64,000 nucleotides of DNA from CAVSRC01 sp963762605 (GTDB taxonomy: Bacteria; Pseudomonadota; Alphaproteobacteria; Rhizobiales; Kaistiaceae): assembly GCA_963762605.1 (NCBI GenBank), contig CAVXLJ010000018.1, positions 62,001 to 126,000 of the forward strand. Direction: 5' to 3'. Numbering within the stretch: position 1 is the first letter of the stretch; each line of letters opens with the position of its first letter. The position numbers and the translations under genes were made by a program. This document shows positions 26,515 to 35,225 of the stretch, one piece after another. Below the pieces are notes generated by a model that was not told where the DNA came from, ran no database searches, and was given only the letters and a program-made list of their open reading frames with translations.

Positions 26515-27351
26515 ATGCATAAGTCCTACCGACTGATCGCGCTCGACCTCGACGGCACGGCCCTCGATTCCATGGGGGAAATCCGCCCGCGAACAGGTGA
26601 AGCGGTGGCGGCGGCGCTGGCGCGCGGTTTGACGGTCGTGCTGGTGACCGGCCGGCATCACAGCCTTGCGCGGCCCTTTCACAGCAAACTCGGGCTCAGT
26701 GCACCGGCCATCTGCTGCGACGGAGCCTATCTCTACGACTTCGCCGCGGAGTGCGCCATCGACGGCCGTACGATCGCGCTCGGTGTGGCCGGCCGGCTTG
26801 TCGAGAGCTGCCGGCGCCACGAAGTGCAGATGACATGCTACCTGGAGGACGCCATCGTCTATGACGCGATGACGCCGCACCTTCAGCGCCTCGCGGACTG
26901 GATCGACACGCTGCCGGAAAACTGGCGGCCGAAGATGCGACAGGTCGACCTCGAACGGCAGATCGCATCCGCACCTGTCATCTGGAAAGCGGTCGTTTCG
27001 CATCCCGACGCTGCGCGCCTGTCGATCTGGTATGCCGAGGCCGAAACCTTCGCCGACATCGGTGTCGAATACTCCTGGCGCGATCGCATCGATGTCGTGC
27101 CGGCCGGCACCAGCAAGGGCGCGCGGCTCCTGGAGTTCGCGGCGGCGCACGGAATTGCACCAGGTGAAATCGTCGCATTCGGCGACCAGCACAATGACAT
27201 CACCATGCTTGCGACCGTCGGTCTAGGCATCGCCATGGGCAATGCCGACGACACCGTCAAGGCGCGAGCCGCGCGGTCCATCGGCAGCAACGACAGCGAT
27301 GCCATCGCCGAAGCGATCGACGCGCTGATTGCCGAAGCCGACAAGGATTGA
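26515..27351 (+). CDS. HAD-superfamily (Cof-type) phosphatase
   Basis: The 278-residue protein has the catalytic motif I LDLDGTALDS with nucleophile Asp and acid-base Asp, motif II VTGRH, a Cof-type cap domain (about 85-195) and motif IV FGDQHNDITML. These enzymes remove phosphate from small metabolites, often sugar phosphates. At the end of the isomerase transcript it may act as a safety valve against accumulating sugar phosphates or on a dead-end product. No specific substrate can be assigned. Confidence 0.9.
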   Translation: MHKSYRLIALDLDGTALDSMGEIRPRTGEAVAAALARGLTVVLVTGRHHSLARPFHSKLGLSAPAICCDGAYLYDFAAECAIDGRTIALGVAGRLVESCRRHEVQMTCYLEDAIVYDAMTPHLQRLADWIDTLPENWRPKMRQVDLERQIASAPVIWKAVVSHPDAARLSIWYAEAETFADIGVEYSWRDRIDVVPAGTSKGARLLEFAAAHGIAPGEIVAFGDQHNDITMLATVGLGIAMGNADDTVKARAARSIGSNDSDAIAEAIDALIAEADKD

Positions 27352-27385
27352 GACGGCGTCCTGACCGAGGCGCGCTCTACGGCCG

Positions 27386-27407
27386 GCGCCGCCGGGCGCG
27401 GCGGCGC
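27386..27407. terminator. GC-rich hairpin between HAD and TadG-like genes
   Basis: A perfect 8-bp stem (27386-27393 with 27400-27407) and six-base loop lie between two convergent genes. No U-run follows, so it is a weak or Rho-assisted end signal. Confidence 0.45.
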
Positions 27408-27416
27408 GTCGCTGCG

Positions 27417-28856
27417 CTAATGCGAGATCCTTAGCTCGGAAAGCTCCGTGCCGATCTGCTGAAAGGTCGTCACGATCTGGTCGGACGAGGTGAGCAGGAA
27501 GAACTTGTCAGGAGAACTGGCGCAGTTCTGCAGCAGCGTCGAAGTCGGATCGTGGGTGGTGTTCACCTGCACCGTATAGAGGGTGACGCCGGCCGCCTTG
27601 ATGTTGTCGCACAATTTCTCTTGGCGGGCGTCTATCTGCGATGCTCTGCTGTACCAGCGATCTTCCGTATTGAGACCATCGGTCAGCAGAATGATCACCT
27701 GCTTGTAAACCCGGCTGGGATCCATGGGCGGAATCGTGAAAGGCGATGCGGTCAACGATTGCCAAGCCCATTGCAGGCCGATCGCCTGGTTGGTGTTGCC
27801 GTTCGCACTCATGGCATCCACCTTGTTGTTCAAGGCGGTCCAGTTGTAGCTCAGGCCCATGATCGGCGTCGGGCAGAGGTCCGTCTCGTTCCCCCACCAA
27901 TCCGTCGTATAATACTGCTGGGCCGGGAACAACGTTGCGGTATTGGATGTCGTCGGCGCCGTGTTGAGCGTGTCGTAGTCCTGGTCGCGGTCCATGACGC
28001 AGCCGTCCCATTTGCTGTGATCCGGCGCCCAGGTGAAGCCGTTATTCTCGCAATCGCTCTTGTTGTCGTAACTGCTGGGGGTGACGTAGGTCCAGCTCCA
28101 CCCTTGCCTGACCCAGTGTGCGGTGCCAGTGCAGGTGCCGTGGGTGGTTCCGTAAGTGTTGTCCCACAGGTCGCTGTCCGAGTGGGAGGTGCCGTCCCAC
28201 TTTATCCAGCTCGCGTTGTAATACGGATTGCCGGCGATATCCTTGACGTTGACGTCCTTCACGAAGGGGACGATCGAGACATAGACGTCTCCATCGACCG
28301 CCGCGGCACCCTTGAGCTGGGTCAAGAGGTTATGCGTCGCGTTCTTCAGCGCGGTCATCTTGTTGGAGCTTGACATCGACCCGGTGTTGTCGAGCGCCAG
28401 CGCGACCCTGAGCCGCGCTTCGCCCCATACCGTCGTCGAAGAGCGCCCGAGCGGCATGAATTCCTTGCCGAGAATCCCCATGAAATCGGTCGGCAGGTTG
28501 CCGCTGGCTTTGATCGTCACCGAGGGACCGGTCGCGGTGTAAGACGCGTTCAGCACCAGGTCCTTGACCTCGGTGTTGTGAAAGTTAGCGTTGAAGTAGT
28601 CGTTCGCGAATTGCTGGATCTGGCTCGATGACATGGTCGACAGGTCGGAACGGCGGGACAGCGCCAAGGAGGCCGCGTCGAGCGCATCCTGCATTTCCGT
28701 GGTCGCCTGAGAACCGCGCGTGTAATCCACTGCCACCCCCATGGCGGCGATCACGGGGATGCAGGCGATGGCGAAAATCACAGCGACGTTGCCCTTGCGC
28801 GATATTGCAAAGCGGGCAATGAGGCTGCGGATCGCCGCACGTGAAATCAGAGGCAC
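27417..28856 (-). CDS. TadG-like von Willebrand factor A protein, copy 1
   Basis: The 479-residue protein begins with a TadE/TadG-type membrane anchor (GNVAVIFAIACIPVIAAMGVA, about 22-42, then VDYTRGSQ), so most of it lies outside the inner membrane. A von Willebrand A domain follows with the metal-site start DNTGSMSS near residue 155 and, far downstream, IILLTDGLNTEDRW near 391. Between them is a long insert rich in Trp, Tyr, Asn and Cys (about 205-335). Related proteins help assemble Flp pili, but no other tad/flp gene is near. GTG 28856 follows AAGGAGG. The gene is a tandem paralogue of the one at 29051. Confidence 0.88.
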   Translation of the reverse strand: MPLISRAAIRSLIARFAISRKGNVAVIFAIACIPVIAAMGVAVDYTRGSQATTEMQDALDAASLALSRRSDLSTMSSSQIQQFANDYFNANFHNTEVKDLVLNASYTATGPSVTIKASGNLPTDFMGILGKEFMPLGRSSTTVWGEARLRVALALDNTGSMSSSNKMTALKNATHNLLTQLKGAAAVDGDVYVSIVPFVKDVNVKDIAGNPYYNASWIKWDGTSHSDSDLWDNTYGTTHGTCTGTAHWVRQGWSWTYVTPSSYDNKSDCENNGFTWAPDHSKWDGCVMDRDQDYDTLNTAPTTSNTATLFPAQQYYTTDWWGNETDLCPTPIMGLSYNWTALNNKVDAMSANGNTNQAIGLQWAWQSLTASPFTIPPMDPSRVYKQVIILLTDGLNTEDRWYSRASQIDARQEKLCDNIKAAGVTLYTVQVNTTHDPTSTLLQNCASSPDKFFLLTSSDQIVTTFQQIGTELSELRISH

Positions 28857-28980
28857 GGCACCCTCCTTCGAGGCCTGTCGGGTGCCATGTCTAGTCCGGC
28901 CGGCTAAAGAAAACCTGAAAGAGGCGATTCAAATTGTATCGATTTCTACTGATTCACCGTCTTCGTGTGACAAACGCTGC
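28857..28980 (-). repeat. Leader of TadG-like copy 1, duplicated with the gene
   Basis: Upstream sequence of copy 1 matches that of copy 2 (30422 onward), including GACTAGACA, GGCACC, GACAGG, CGAAGGAGGGT and the start GTGCCTC. Immediately before the start, 28880-28886 and 28857-28863 form a perfect 7-bp hairpin (GGCACCC/GGGTGCC on the minus strand) with the ribosome-binding site in its loop and 3' arm, which could mask translation start. Confidence 0.65.
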
Positions 28981-29050
28981 GCTGACCGGGGGACTCGCCG
29001 GGCGCTGATAACGGCGCCCGAGACCAGCTCGCGGCCGCGCGCGGGCACGT

Positions 29051-30421
29051 CTATTTCGATATCCGCAGCTCGGAGAGCTGCGTGCCGATCTGCTGGAAGG
29101 TCGTCACGATCTGGTCGGCGGAGGTGAGCAGGAAGAACTTGTCTGACGAACTGGCGCAGCCCTGCAACAGGGTTGAGGTCGGATCGCCGGTGGTGTTCAC
29201 CTGAACCGTATAGAGGATGACACCGGCGGCCTTGATGTTGTCACACAGGATCTTTTGGCGTGCGTCGACCTGGGTGGAGGTGCTGTAGCCGTTGCCATAC
29301 CAGCGGTCCTGGGTGTTGAGGCCGTCGCTGAGCAGGATGATGACCTGCTTGTATATGTAGCCGGCGTCCGTGGCGGGAATCGTGAAGGGGGCCGAGGTCA
29401 GCGATTGCCAGGCCCATTGCAGGCCGATCGCCTGGTTGGTCGAGCCGCTCGCAGCCATGGTGTCGACCTTGCTGTTCAAGCCGGTCCAGTCGTAGCTGAG
29501 GCCCATCAGCGACACCGGGCAGTAGGCGTATTGCTCGGCCGGGTAGAGCGTTGCGGTGTCGGATGTCGTCGGCGCCGTGTTGAGCGTGTCGTAGCTCTGG
29601 TCGCGGTCCGTGACGCAACCGTTCCAGTTGCTGCTGCTATGGGTCAGGGGCGTCCACGTGTAGCCGTAATACGCGCAAGCGGCCTGGTTGTGGTAGTAGG
29701 AGGCGTACGCGCCGCCACTGCAGGTGCCGTTCAATTTGTCCCAAAGGTCCGCGTCCTTGGTGGCGCTGCCGTCCCATTTCACCCAGCTCTGATCGTAGTT
29801 CGCGCTGCCGACGTTGACGTCCTTCACGAACGGGATGATCGACACGTAGACGTCGCCATCGACCTTCGCGGCATCCTTGAGCTGGTCCAGCAGGTTGTGT
29901 GTCGCAGTCTTGAGCGCGGTCAGCTTGTTGGAGGATGCCATCGACCCGGTGTTGTCGAGCGCCAGCGCCACCCGGAGCCGCGCTTCGCCCCACACCGTCG
30001 TCGAGGTGCGCCCGATCGGCATGTATTCCTTGCCGAGGAGTCCCATGAAATCGGTCGGCAGGTTGCCGGCGGCGTTGATCGATATCGATGGCCCGGATGC
30101 GGTGTAGGACGCCTGCAGCGTCAGATCCTTGATCTCGGTGTTGTGGAAATTGGCGTCGAAATAGTCCTGGGCAATCTGCTGAATCTGGGGCTCGGTCAGG
30201 GCCGACAGGTCGGAGCGGCGCGAGAGCGCCAAAGTGGCGGCGTCGAGCGCGTCCTGCATGGTCGAGGCGGCCTGCGAGCCGCGTGTGTAGTCGACCGCGA
30301 CGCCCATGGCGGCGATCACCGGAATGCAGGCGATGGCAAAGATCGCAGCGACATTGCCGCCGCGTTCGGCCGCAAACCTGGCAATGGCTCTGTGAATCGC
30401 GGCGTGCGGCCCGGGAGGCAC
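29051..30421 (-). CDS. TadG-like von Willebrand factor A protein, copy 2
   Basis: The 456-residue paralogue of the preceding protein has the same order: N-terminal anchor (GNVAAIFAIACIPVIAAMGVA), VDYTRGSQA, prepilin-like region, DNTGSMASSNK metal site, a variable Tyr/Cys-rich insert (about 205-310), IILLSDGLNTQDRW, and the conserved end QIGTQLSELRIS. The insert is shorter and differs most between the copies, while both ends are nearly identical, so the insert may hold the specificity. GTG 30421 follows AAGGAGG. Tandem duplication is clear; function beyond a surface or envelope adhesin/pilus-assembly role is not known. Confidence 0.88.
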   Translation of the reverse strand: MPPGPHAAIHRAIARFAAERGGNVAAIFAIACIPVIAAMGVAVDYTRGSQAASTMQDALDAATLALSRRSDLSALTEPQIQQIAQDYFDANFHNTEIKDLTLQASYTASGPSISINAAGNLPTDFMGLLGKEYMPIGRTSTTVWGEARLRVALALDNTGSMASSNKLTALKTATHNLLDQLKDAAKVDGDVYVSIIPFVKDVNVGSANYDQSWVKWDGSATKDADLWDKLNGTCSGGAYASYYHNQAACAYYGYTWTPLTHSSSNWNGCVTDRDQSYDTLNTAPTTSDTATLYPAEQYAYCPVSLMGLSYDWTGLNSKVDTMAASGSTNQAIGLQWAWQSLTSAPFTIPATDAGYIYKQVIILLSDGLNTQDRWYGNGYSTSTQVDARQKILCDNIKAAGVILYTVQVNTTGDPTSTLLQGCASSSDKFFLLTSADQIVTTFQQIGTQLSELRISK

Positions 30422-30545
30422 GGTACCCTCCTTCGCAACCTGTCAGGTGCCGTGTCTAGTCTCGCCGGTTGAAGACAAGCTGAAAGAGAAGGACTCAGAT
30501 TGCGCCGATTTCTATGCAACCGTTGCGCCGAACGGCAGGCCGGGA
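30422..30545 (-). repeat. Leader of TadG-like copy 2, duplicated with the gene
   Basis: Same leader block as copy 1. The masking hairpin is altered: the arm GGGTGCC of copy 1 reads GGGTACC here, and the alternative pairing GGCAC with GTGCC would cover the start codon itself. The two copies may therefore differ in translation control. The remaining stretch to 30763 has no gene I can support. Confidence 0.6.
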
Positions 30546-30827
30546 TCGCTCTCCGATTGACGGCCGTGCCGAACGGAGCGTGAGTTGTGCCCGGTTTGCG
30601 GTCCCGTCGCGCGCTCCGGTTGCGCAAAGCGACATTTGGTCCAGCTTCTGCCTGGGCAAGCCCTATCCATCGGTGCTTGACGCGCATTTTTTGCGGGCCA
30701 ATGATTAAATCCCGGACTCGAATACGAGCCGCCAGGCAAGAACAAGAAGAAGCGGACGACGCGGGAGGCGACGATTCAGACCAACGGTTCACCCGTCGAG
30801 CCGGTCCTGGCGGCCAGAACGATCGAC

Positions 30828-32318
30828 ATGTCGTTCGGGCCGGTCCAGGTGCTTTTCGGCATATCGCTCGACCTGATGCCCGGCGAAGTTCACGCTCTGG
30901 TTGGCGAGAACGGGGCGGGCAAATCGACCCTCATGAAGATTCTCGCCGGCCACCTGCAGCCGACGGGCGGGAGCGTGGCGCTCGACGGAAATCCGGTCAA
31001 ATTTTCCGGCCCGGTCGACGCGGAACATCACGGCATCGTCCTGGTTCACCAGGAAATCCTGTTGGCGCCGCACCTCACCGTCGCCCAGAATATTTTCATC
31101 GGCCGCGAGATCACGCGCGGCTTCGTCGTCGACGACCGCGCCATGAACGCCCGCGCCACCGAAGTGCTGCTGGGGCTGGGCGCTGACATCAGCCCCACGG
31201 CCATCGTCTCGACGCTGTCGATTGCCCAGCGCCAGCTGGTGCAGATCGCGCGCGCGCTCAATGTGCCGCACCGTGCCGTGATCTTCGACGAGCCAACGGC
31301 CTCACTCACCCCATTCGAGACCGAGTCGGTCCTCAAGGTGATCGACGACCTGCGCGCCAGGGGCACGCCGGTCCTCTACATTTCGCACCGGCTGGCGGAG
31401 GTCAAAGCGATCTCGGATCGCGTGACGGTGCTGCGCGACGGGCATTTCATCGCCACTAGGCCGACATCGGAACTGAAGCCGGTGGATATTGCCGGCCTGA
31501 TGGTCGGCCGCGACATGTCGCATCTCTATCCCGAGCGGGCGCCGGAGCCTACCGGCGACGCGGTGCTCGAGGTGCGCGACCTGAACGTTCCTGGCTATGC
31601 CACCGATGCGTCGTTCAGCGTCAAGCGAGGCGAGATTCTGGGATTCGCCGGCCTCATCGGCGCTGGCCGCACCGAGCTGCTCGAAGCCGTCGTCGGCCTG
31701 CGACCGCACCATGGCGAGATCAGGCTCAAGGGGGCGCCGATCGCGTTTCACAATGTGCGCGAGAGCATGCACGAGGGCATCGTCTATCTCAGCGAGGACC
31801 GCAAGGGTAAGGGCCTGCTGCTGGCCAGCGACCTGTCCACCAATCTGACGCTTGCGGCGCTGGCGCGCTTCTCGCGCGGCTTGGTGCTCGACCGCGCCAA
31901 GGAGCACGCCGCCCTCGATACGGCGATCAGCGAATTCGACGTGCGCGCGCCGCGCAAGGACATGTCGGCCGGCCAGTTGTCCGGCGGCAACCAGCAGAAG
32001 CTGTTGCTTGCCAAGATGATGCTGCTCGAACCCGAGATCGTCGTCATCGACGAACCGACGCGCGGCATCGACATCGGCACCAAGCAGCAGATCTACGAGT
32101 TCATCACGCAGCTCGCGGCCAAGGGCAAGGCGGTCATCGTGATCTCCTCGGAGATGCAGGAGCTGATCGGCGTCTGCCATCGCATCCTGGTGATGCGCGG
32201 CGGGCGCATCGTCGGCGAGGTGGCCGGCGACCAGATGACCGAACAGAACATCGTGGTCTACGCGACGGGCGTGACCGGCGAGCAAGCGGCGATGGGAATG
32301 GAGACCGGGGCGGAATGA
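30828..32318 (+). CDS. Sugar ABC transporter ATP-binding protein (two ABC domains)
   Basis: The protein has tandem ABC domains: domain 1 with Walker A GENGAGKST and signature STLSIAQRQLVQIARAL, domain 2 with GLIGAGRTEL and LSGGNQQKLLLAKM, then DEPTRGIDIGTK. The first ATG in frame (30828) cuts into the first beta strand; the homologous sequence continues upstream (PVLAARTID...), where no ATG, GTG or TTG exists. An ATT at 30774 has GGAGG (30764-30768) at ideal spacing and may be the real start, giving 514 residues. The gene overlaps the permease by four bases and heads an ATPase, permease, binding-protein operon. Confidence 0.9.
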   Translation: MSFGPVQVLFGISLDLMPGEVHALVGENGAGKSTLMKILAGHLQPTGGSVALDGNPVKFSGPVDAEHHGIVLVHQEILLAPHLTVAQNIFIGREITRGFVVDDRAMNARATEVLLGLGADISPTAIVSTLSIAQRQLVQIARALNVPHRAVIFDEPTASLTPFETESVLKVIDDLRARGTPVLYISHRLAEVKAISDRVTVLRDGHFIATRPTSELKPVDIAGLMVGRDMSHLYPERAPEPTGDAVLEVRDLNVPGYATDASFSVKRGEILGFAGLIGAGRTELLEAVVGLRPHHGEIRLKGAPIAFHNVRESMHEGIVYLSEDRKGKGLLLASDLSTNLTLAALARFSRGLVLDRAKEHAALDTAISEFDVRAPRKDMSAGQLSGGNQQKLLLAKMMLLEPEIVVIDEPTRGIDIGTKQQIYEFITQLAAKGKAVIVISSEMQELIGVCHRILVMRGGRIVGEVAGDQMTEQNIVVYATGVTGEQAAMGMETGAE

Positions 32319-33316
32319 CCGATACAGCAACCAAGGCGCGGCCGGATTTCTCATTGGGCGGCCGCATCAACATGGCCGCGATGGCGCCGTTTCTGGCGCT
32401 GGCTTTGCTGCTTTTCGCCGGCACCTTCACCAACGACAACTTCCTCAGCGTTGGCAACCTCGTCAACGTCATCACGCGCAGCGCCTTCATCGCCATCGTC
32501 GCGGTGGGTGGCACGTTCGTGATCTCGGCCGGCGGGCTCGACCTGTCGGTGGGCTCGATGATGGCGTTCGTCGCCAGCCTGATGATCATGTTCCTGAACA
32601 GCGGCGCGATCGGCGATTCGGCGACCATGCTGATTGCGGCGATGGCGCTGGCGCTCGTGCTCGGCGGGCTGTGCGGCCTCTTCAACGGGCTGATCGTCAC
32701 CGTCGGCAAGATCGAGCCGTTCATCGCCACGCTGGGCACGATGGGTATCTTCCGTGGGCTGACGACCTGGCTGTCGCAGGGTGGCGCCATTACGTTGCGC
32801 TCGATGGACATCCAGTCGCTGTATCGTCCGGCCTATTTCGGCTCGTTGTTCGGCGTGCCGATCCCGATCGTCGTCATCTTCGCCACCGCGGCGCTGGGCG
32901 CCTTCATCTTCTACCGCACGCCCTATGGCCGCCACGTGGTGGCAGTCGGCTCGAACGAGGATGTGGCGCGCTATTCCGGCATTCCGGTCAACCGGGTGCG
33001 CACCGTTACCTACGTCATCCAAGGGCTGTGCGTGGCGATCGCGGTGCTGCTCTACGTGCCGCGGCTGGGGTCGACGTCGGCGACCAGCGGCACGCTGTGG
33101 GAGCTGCAGGCGATCACCGCGGTGGTCGTCGGCGGAACGGCGCTGCGCGGCGGCGTTGGGCGCATCTGGGGAACCATCGCCGGGGCGTTCATTCTCGAGA
33201 TCGTCGGTAACATCATGCTGCTCTCGAACTTCATCAGCGAGTACCTGATCGCTGCGATCCAGGGCGCGATCATCATTATCGCGATGCTGGTCCAGCGCTC
33301 TCTGATGCGGCGATAA
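32315..33316 (+). CDS. Sugar ABC transporter permease (BPD_transp_2 type)
   Basis: The 333-residue membrane protein has about ten helices. Family marks are VAVGGTFVISAGGLDLSVGS near residue 75, KIEPFIATLGTMGI near 140 and EDVARYSGIPVNRVR, the ATPase-contact loop, near 220. It is the only permease of this operon, so a homodimer is expected, unlike the two-permease importer at 17933-22832. Its ATG overlaps the ATPase stop (ATGA), showing tight coupling. Confidence 0.92.
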   Translation: MTDTATKARPDFSLGGRINMAAMAPFLALALLLFAGTFTNDNFLSVGNLVNVITRSAFIAIVAVGGTFVISAGGLDLSVGSMMAFVASLMIMFLNSGAIGDSATMLIAAMALALVLGGLCGLFNGLIVTVGKIEPFIATLGTMGIFRGLTTWLSQGGAITLRSMDIQSLYRPAYFGSLFGVPIPIVVIFATAALGAFIFYRTPYGRHVVAVGSNEDVARYSGIPVNRVRTVTYVIQGLCVAIAVLLYVPRLGSTSATSGTLWELQAITAVVVGGTALRGGVGRIWGTIAGAFILEIVGNIMLLSNFISEYLIAAIQGAIIIIAMLVQRSLMRR

Positions 33317-33386
33317 GCGAAATGCCGGGTCAACTGGGTCGCCCGGCATGGGAACGAAATAGGCCCTGAACACTGGGGAGACAACA

Positions 33387-34331
33387 ATGCGTAAGGCAAT
33401 GATTGGCGTGGCGGTCGCCATGGCGGCTCTCATGAGCGTCGCCCAAGCCGCGGACAAGAAAACCATCGGTGTGTCGATCCCGGCCGCCGACCATGGCTGG
33501 ACGGCCGGTGTGGTGTTCCATGCCAACCGCGTCGCCAAGCTGCTGATGGCCGAGTATCCGAACCTCAACGTCATCGTTAAGACGTCGCCGGATGCAGCCA
33601 CTCAGGCAAACGCGCTTGAGGATCTGAGCACGCAGGGCATGGACGCTCTCGTCATCCTGCCGTCGGATCCGGACCCGCTGGTCAACGCCATCAAGCAGGT
33701 CAAGGCGAAGGGCACCTTCGTCACCCTGGTCGACCGTGCGCCCAGCAATAACGATCTGTCGGTGCGTAACCTCTACGTTGCCGGCAACAACCCGGCGCTC
33801 GGTGCCGCCGCTGGCGATTACATCAAAGAGCATACCCCGGACGCGCAGGTGGTCGTCATCCGCGGCCTGCCGATCCCGATCGATCAGCAGCGCCAGGACG
33901 GCTTCGACGCGGCCATCAAGGGCTCAAACGTCAAGGTGCTGGAGAAGCAGTTCGGCAACTGGAACCGCGACGACGCCTTCAAGGTCATGCAGGACTACCT
34001 GACCAAGTATCCGAAGATCGACGTCGTGTGGTGCCAGGACGACGACATGACGGTCGGCGTGCTGCAGGCGATCGCGCAGGCCAAGCGCACCGACATCCAG
34101 TACATCATCGGCGGCGCCGGCATGAAGGACATGGTCAAGAAGGTCATGGACGGCGACAAGATGGTCCCGGTGGACGTCGCCTATCCGCCGTCGATGGTCG
34201 GCACGGCGCTCGAGTTGACCGCCGCGCACCTTTTCGATCAGGTGCCGGTGGAGGGCAGCTACATCCTCGATGCCACGCTGATCACCAAGGACAATGCGAA
34301 GGAGTGGTACTTCCCGGATTCGCCGTTCTAG
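33387..34331 (+). CDS. Sugar ABC transporter substrate-binding protein
   Basis: This periplasmic type I binding protein of 314 residues has a signal peptide (MRKAMIGVAVAMAALMSVAQA), then TIGVSIPAADHGWTAGVVFH, a stretch typical of ribose-like sugar binders, and GMDALVILPSDPDPL near residue 87. GGGGAGA lies seven bases before the ATG. It closes the operon and is followed by a strong terminator. No catabolic enzyme is encoded in this operon, so its sugar may be handled by the island upstream or by genes elsewhere. Confidence 0.92.
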   Translation: MRKAMIGVAVAMAALMSVAQAADKKTIGVSIPAADHGWTAGVVFHANRVAKLLMAEYPNLNVIVKTSPDAATQANALEDLSTQGMDALVILPSDPDPLVNAIKQVKAKGTFVTLVDRAPSNNDLSVRNLYVAGNNPALGAAAGDYIKEHTPDAQVVVIRGLPIPIDQQRQDGFDAAIKGSNVKVLEKQFGNWNRDDAFKVMQDYLTKYPKIDVVWCQDDDMTVGVLQAIAQAKRTDIQYIIGGAGMKDMVKKVMDGDKMVPVDVAYPPSMVGTALELTAAHLFDQVPVEGSYILDATLITKDNAKEWYFPDSPF

Positions 34332-34360
34332 GCGATCCGCGATCTTCGCAAGTCACTTCA

Positions 34361-34388
34361 GCCGGGCGGTCCTGCCGCCCGGCTTTTT
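34361..34388 (+). terminator. Rho-independent terminator of the second ABC operon
   Basis: A perfect 9-bp stem (34361-34369 with 34375-34383; GCCGGGCGG/CCGCCCGGC) is followed by five T, 30 bases after the binding-protein stop. Confidence 0.9.
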
Positions 34389-34424
34389 CATGGGCCCGGC
34401 GGTGGAGAGTGCCCGAAAAATGCA

Positions 34425-34458
34425 AAGGCCCGTTTTCCCGCAGGGGAAAACGAGCCTT
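34425..34458 (-). terminator. Terminator of the pca operon
   Basis: A 15-base stem with one mismatch (34425-34439 with 34444-34458) and a GCAG loop is followed, on the minus strand, by TTTGCATTTTTC. It lies about 175 bases beyond the pcaG stop. Confidence 0.7.
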
Positions 34459-34634
34459 CGTTTTCAGGAACCGGTATTCCTTCTTCAGGAACGTCGGTGC
34501 AGACCCTGATATGAGCCCGCATGGGTCCTTATCAAGGCCCCAATTGCGGCGGGAAGGCGACGAATCGCTGCAGATATCCTCGATCCGTATGGTTACCAAA
34601 CCGTTACCGACCGAGGGTTGCGGCCTCGCCTGCC

Positions 34635-35225
34635 TCAGGCCTCGAAGAACACCGTCTCGTCGTCGCCCTGCAGATGCACGTCGAAGACATAGCGCGGCGC
34701 GCCTTGGGCCTCCCCGACGCGCCTGGCGATCAGCGTCGCGCGGCGGTCCTCCGGCACCAGCGCCAGAATGGCGTCGCCGTCATTGGCGGTTTCGTCGGCG
34801 AAATAGATGCGGGTGAACATGCGGCGCAGGATGCCGCGGGCAAAGACGCCGACATTGATATGCGGCGCCTGCATCTTGCCTTCCAGCCCGGCCACCGGGC
34901 CGGGCTTGACGGTATGGAAGTGGTAGCGGCCATCCTTGTCGGCGGCGCTGCGGCCGAAGCCCTTGAAGGTGGTGTTGGGCTTCTGGCCCGGCTGGCCGGG
35001 ATAGCGGCCGGCGCCGTCGGCCTGCCACAGCTCGAGGAAGCAGTCGGGCACGGGCTCTCCGGCGCCGTCGGTGATACGGCCCTCGATGACGATCGGATGG
35101 CCGACCGTGTCCGGGGTGACCAGATCGTCGCCGACCAGCGCCGTCAGCGAATAATCGGTCGGGGTGAGGGCGTAGGCGAAATAGGGGCCGACCGTCTGCG
35201 ACGGGGTGATGCCATGCTCAGCCAT
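34635..35225 (-). CDS. pcaG: Protocatechuate 3,4-dioxygenase alpha subunit
   Basis: PcaG pairs with PcaH to cleave protocatechuate between its hydroxyl groups, giving 3-carboxy-cis,cis-muconate. The 196-residue product has the intradiol dioxygenase fold with TPSQTVGPYFAYAL at the start, the ELWQADGAGRYPGQ segment and YHFHTVKPGPV near residue 98; as usual for the alpha subunit the full set of iron ligands is not kept. Its start overlaps the pcaH stop by eight bases. It is the last gene of the pca operon on the minus strand. Confidence 0.95.
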   Translation of the reverse strand: MAEHGITPSQTVGPYFAYALTPTDYSLTALVGDDLVTPDTVGHPIVIEGRITDGAGEPVPDCFLELWQADGAGRYPGQPGQKPNTTFKGFGRSAADKDGRYHFHTVKPGPVAGLEGKMQAPHINVGVFARGILRRMFTRIYFADETANDGDAILALVPEDRRATLIARRVGEAQGAPRYVFDVHLQGDDETVFFEA

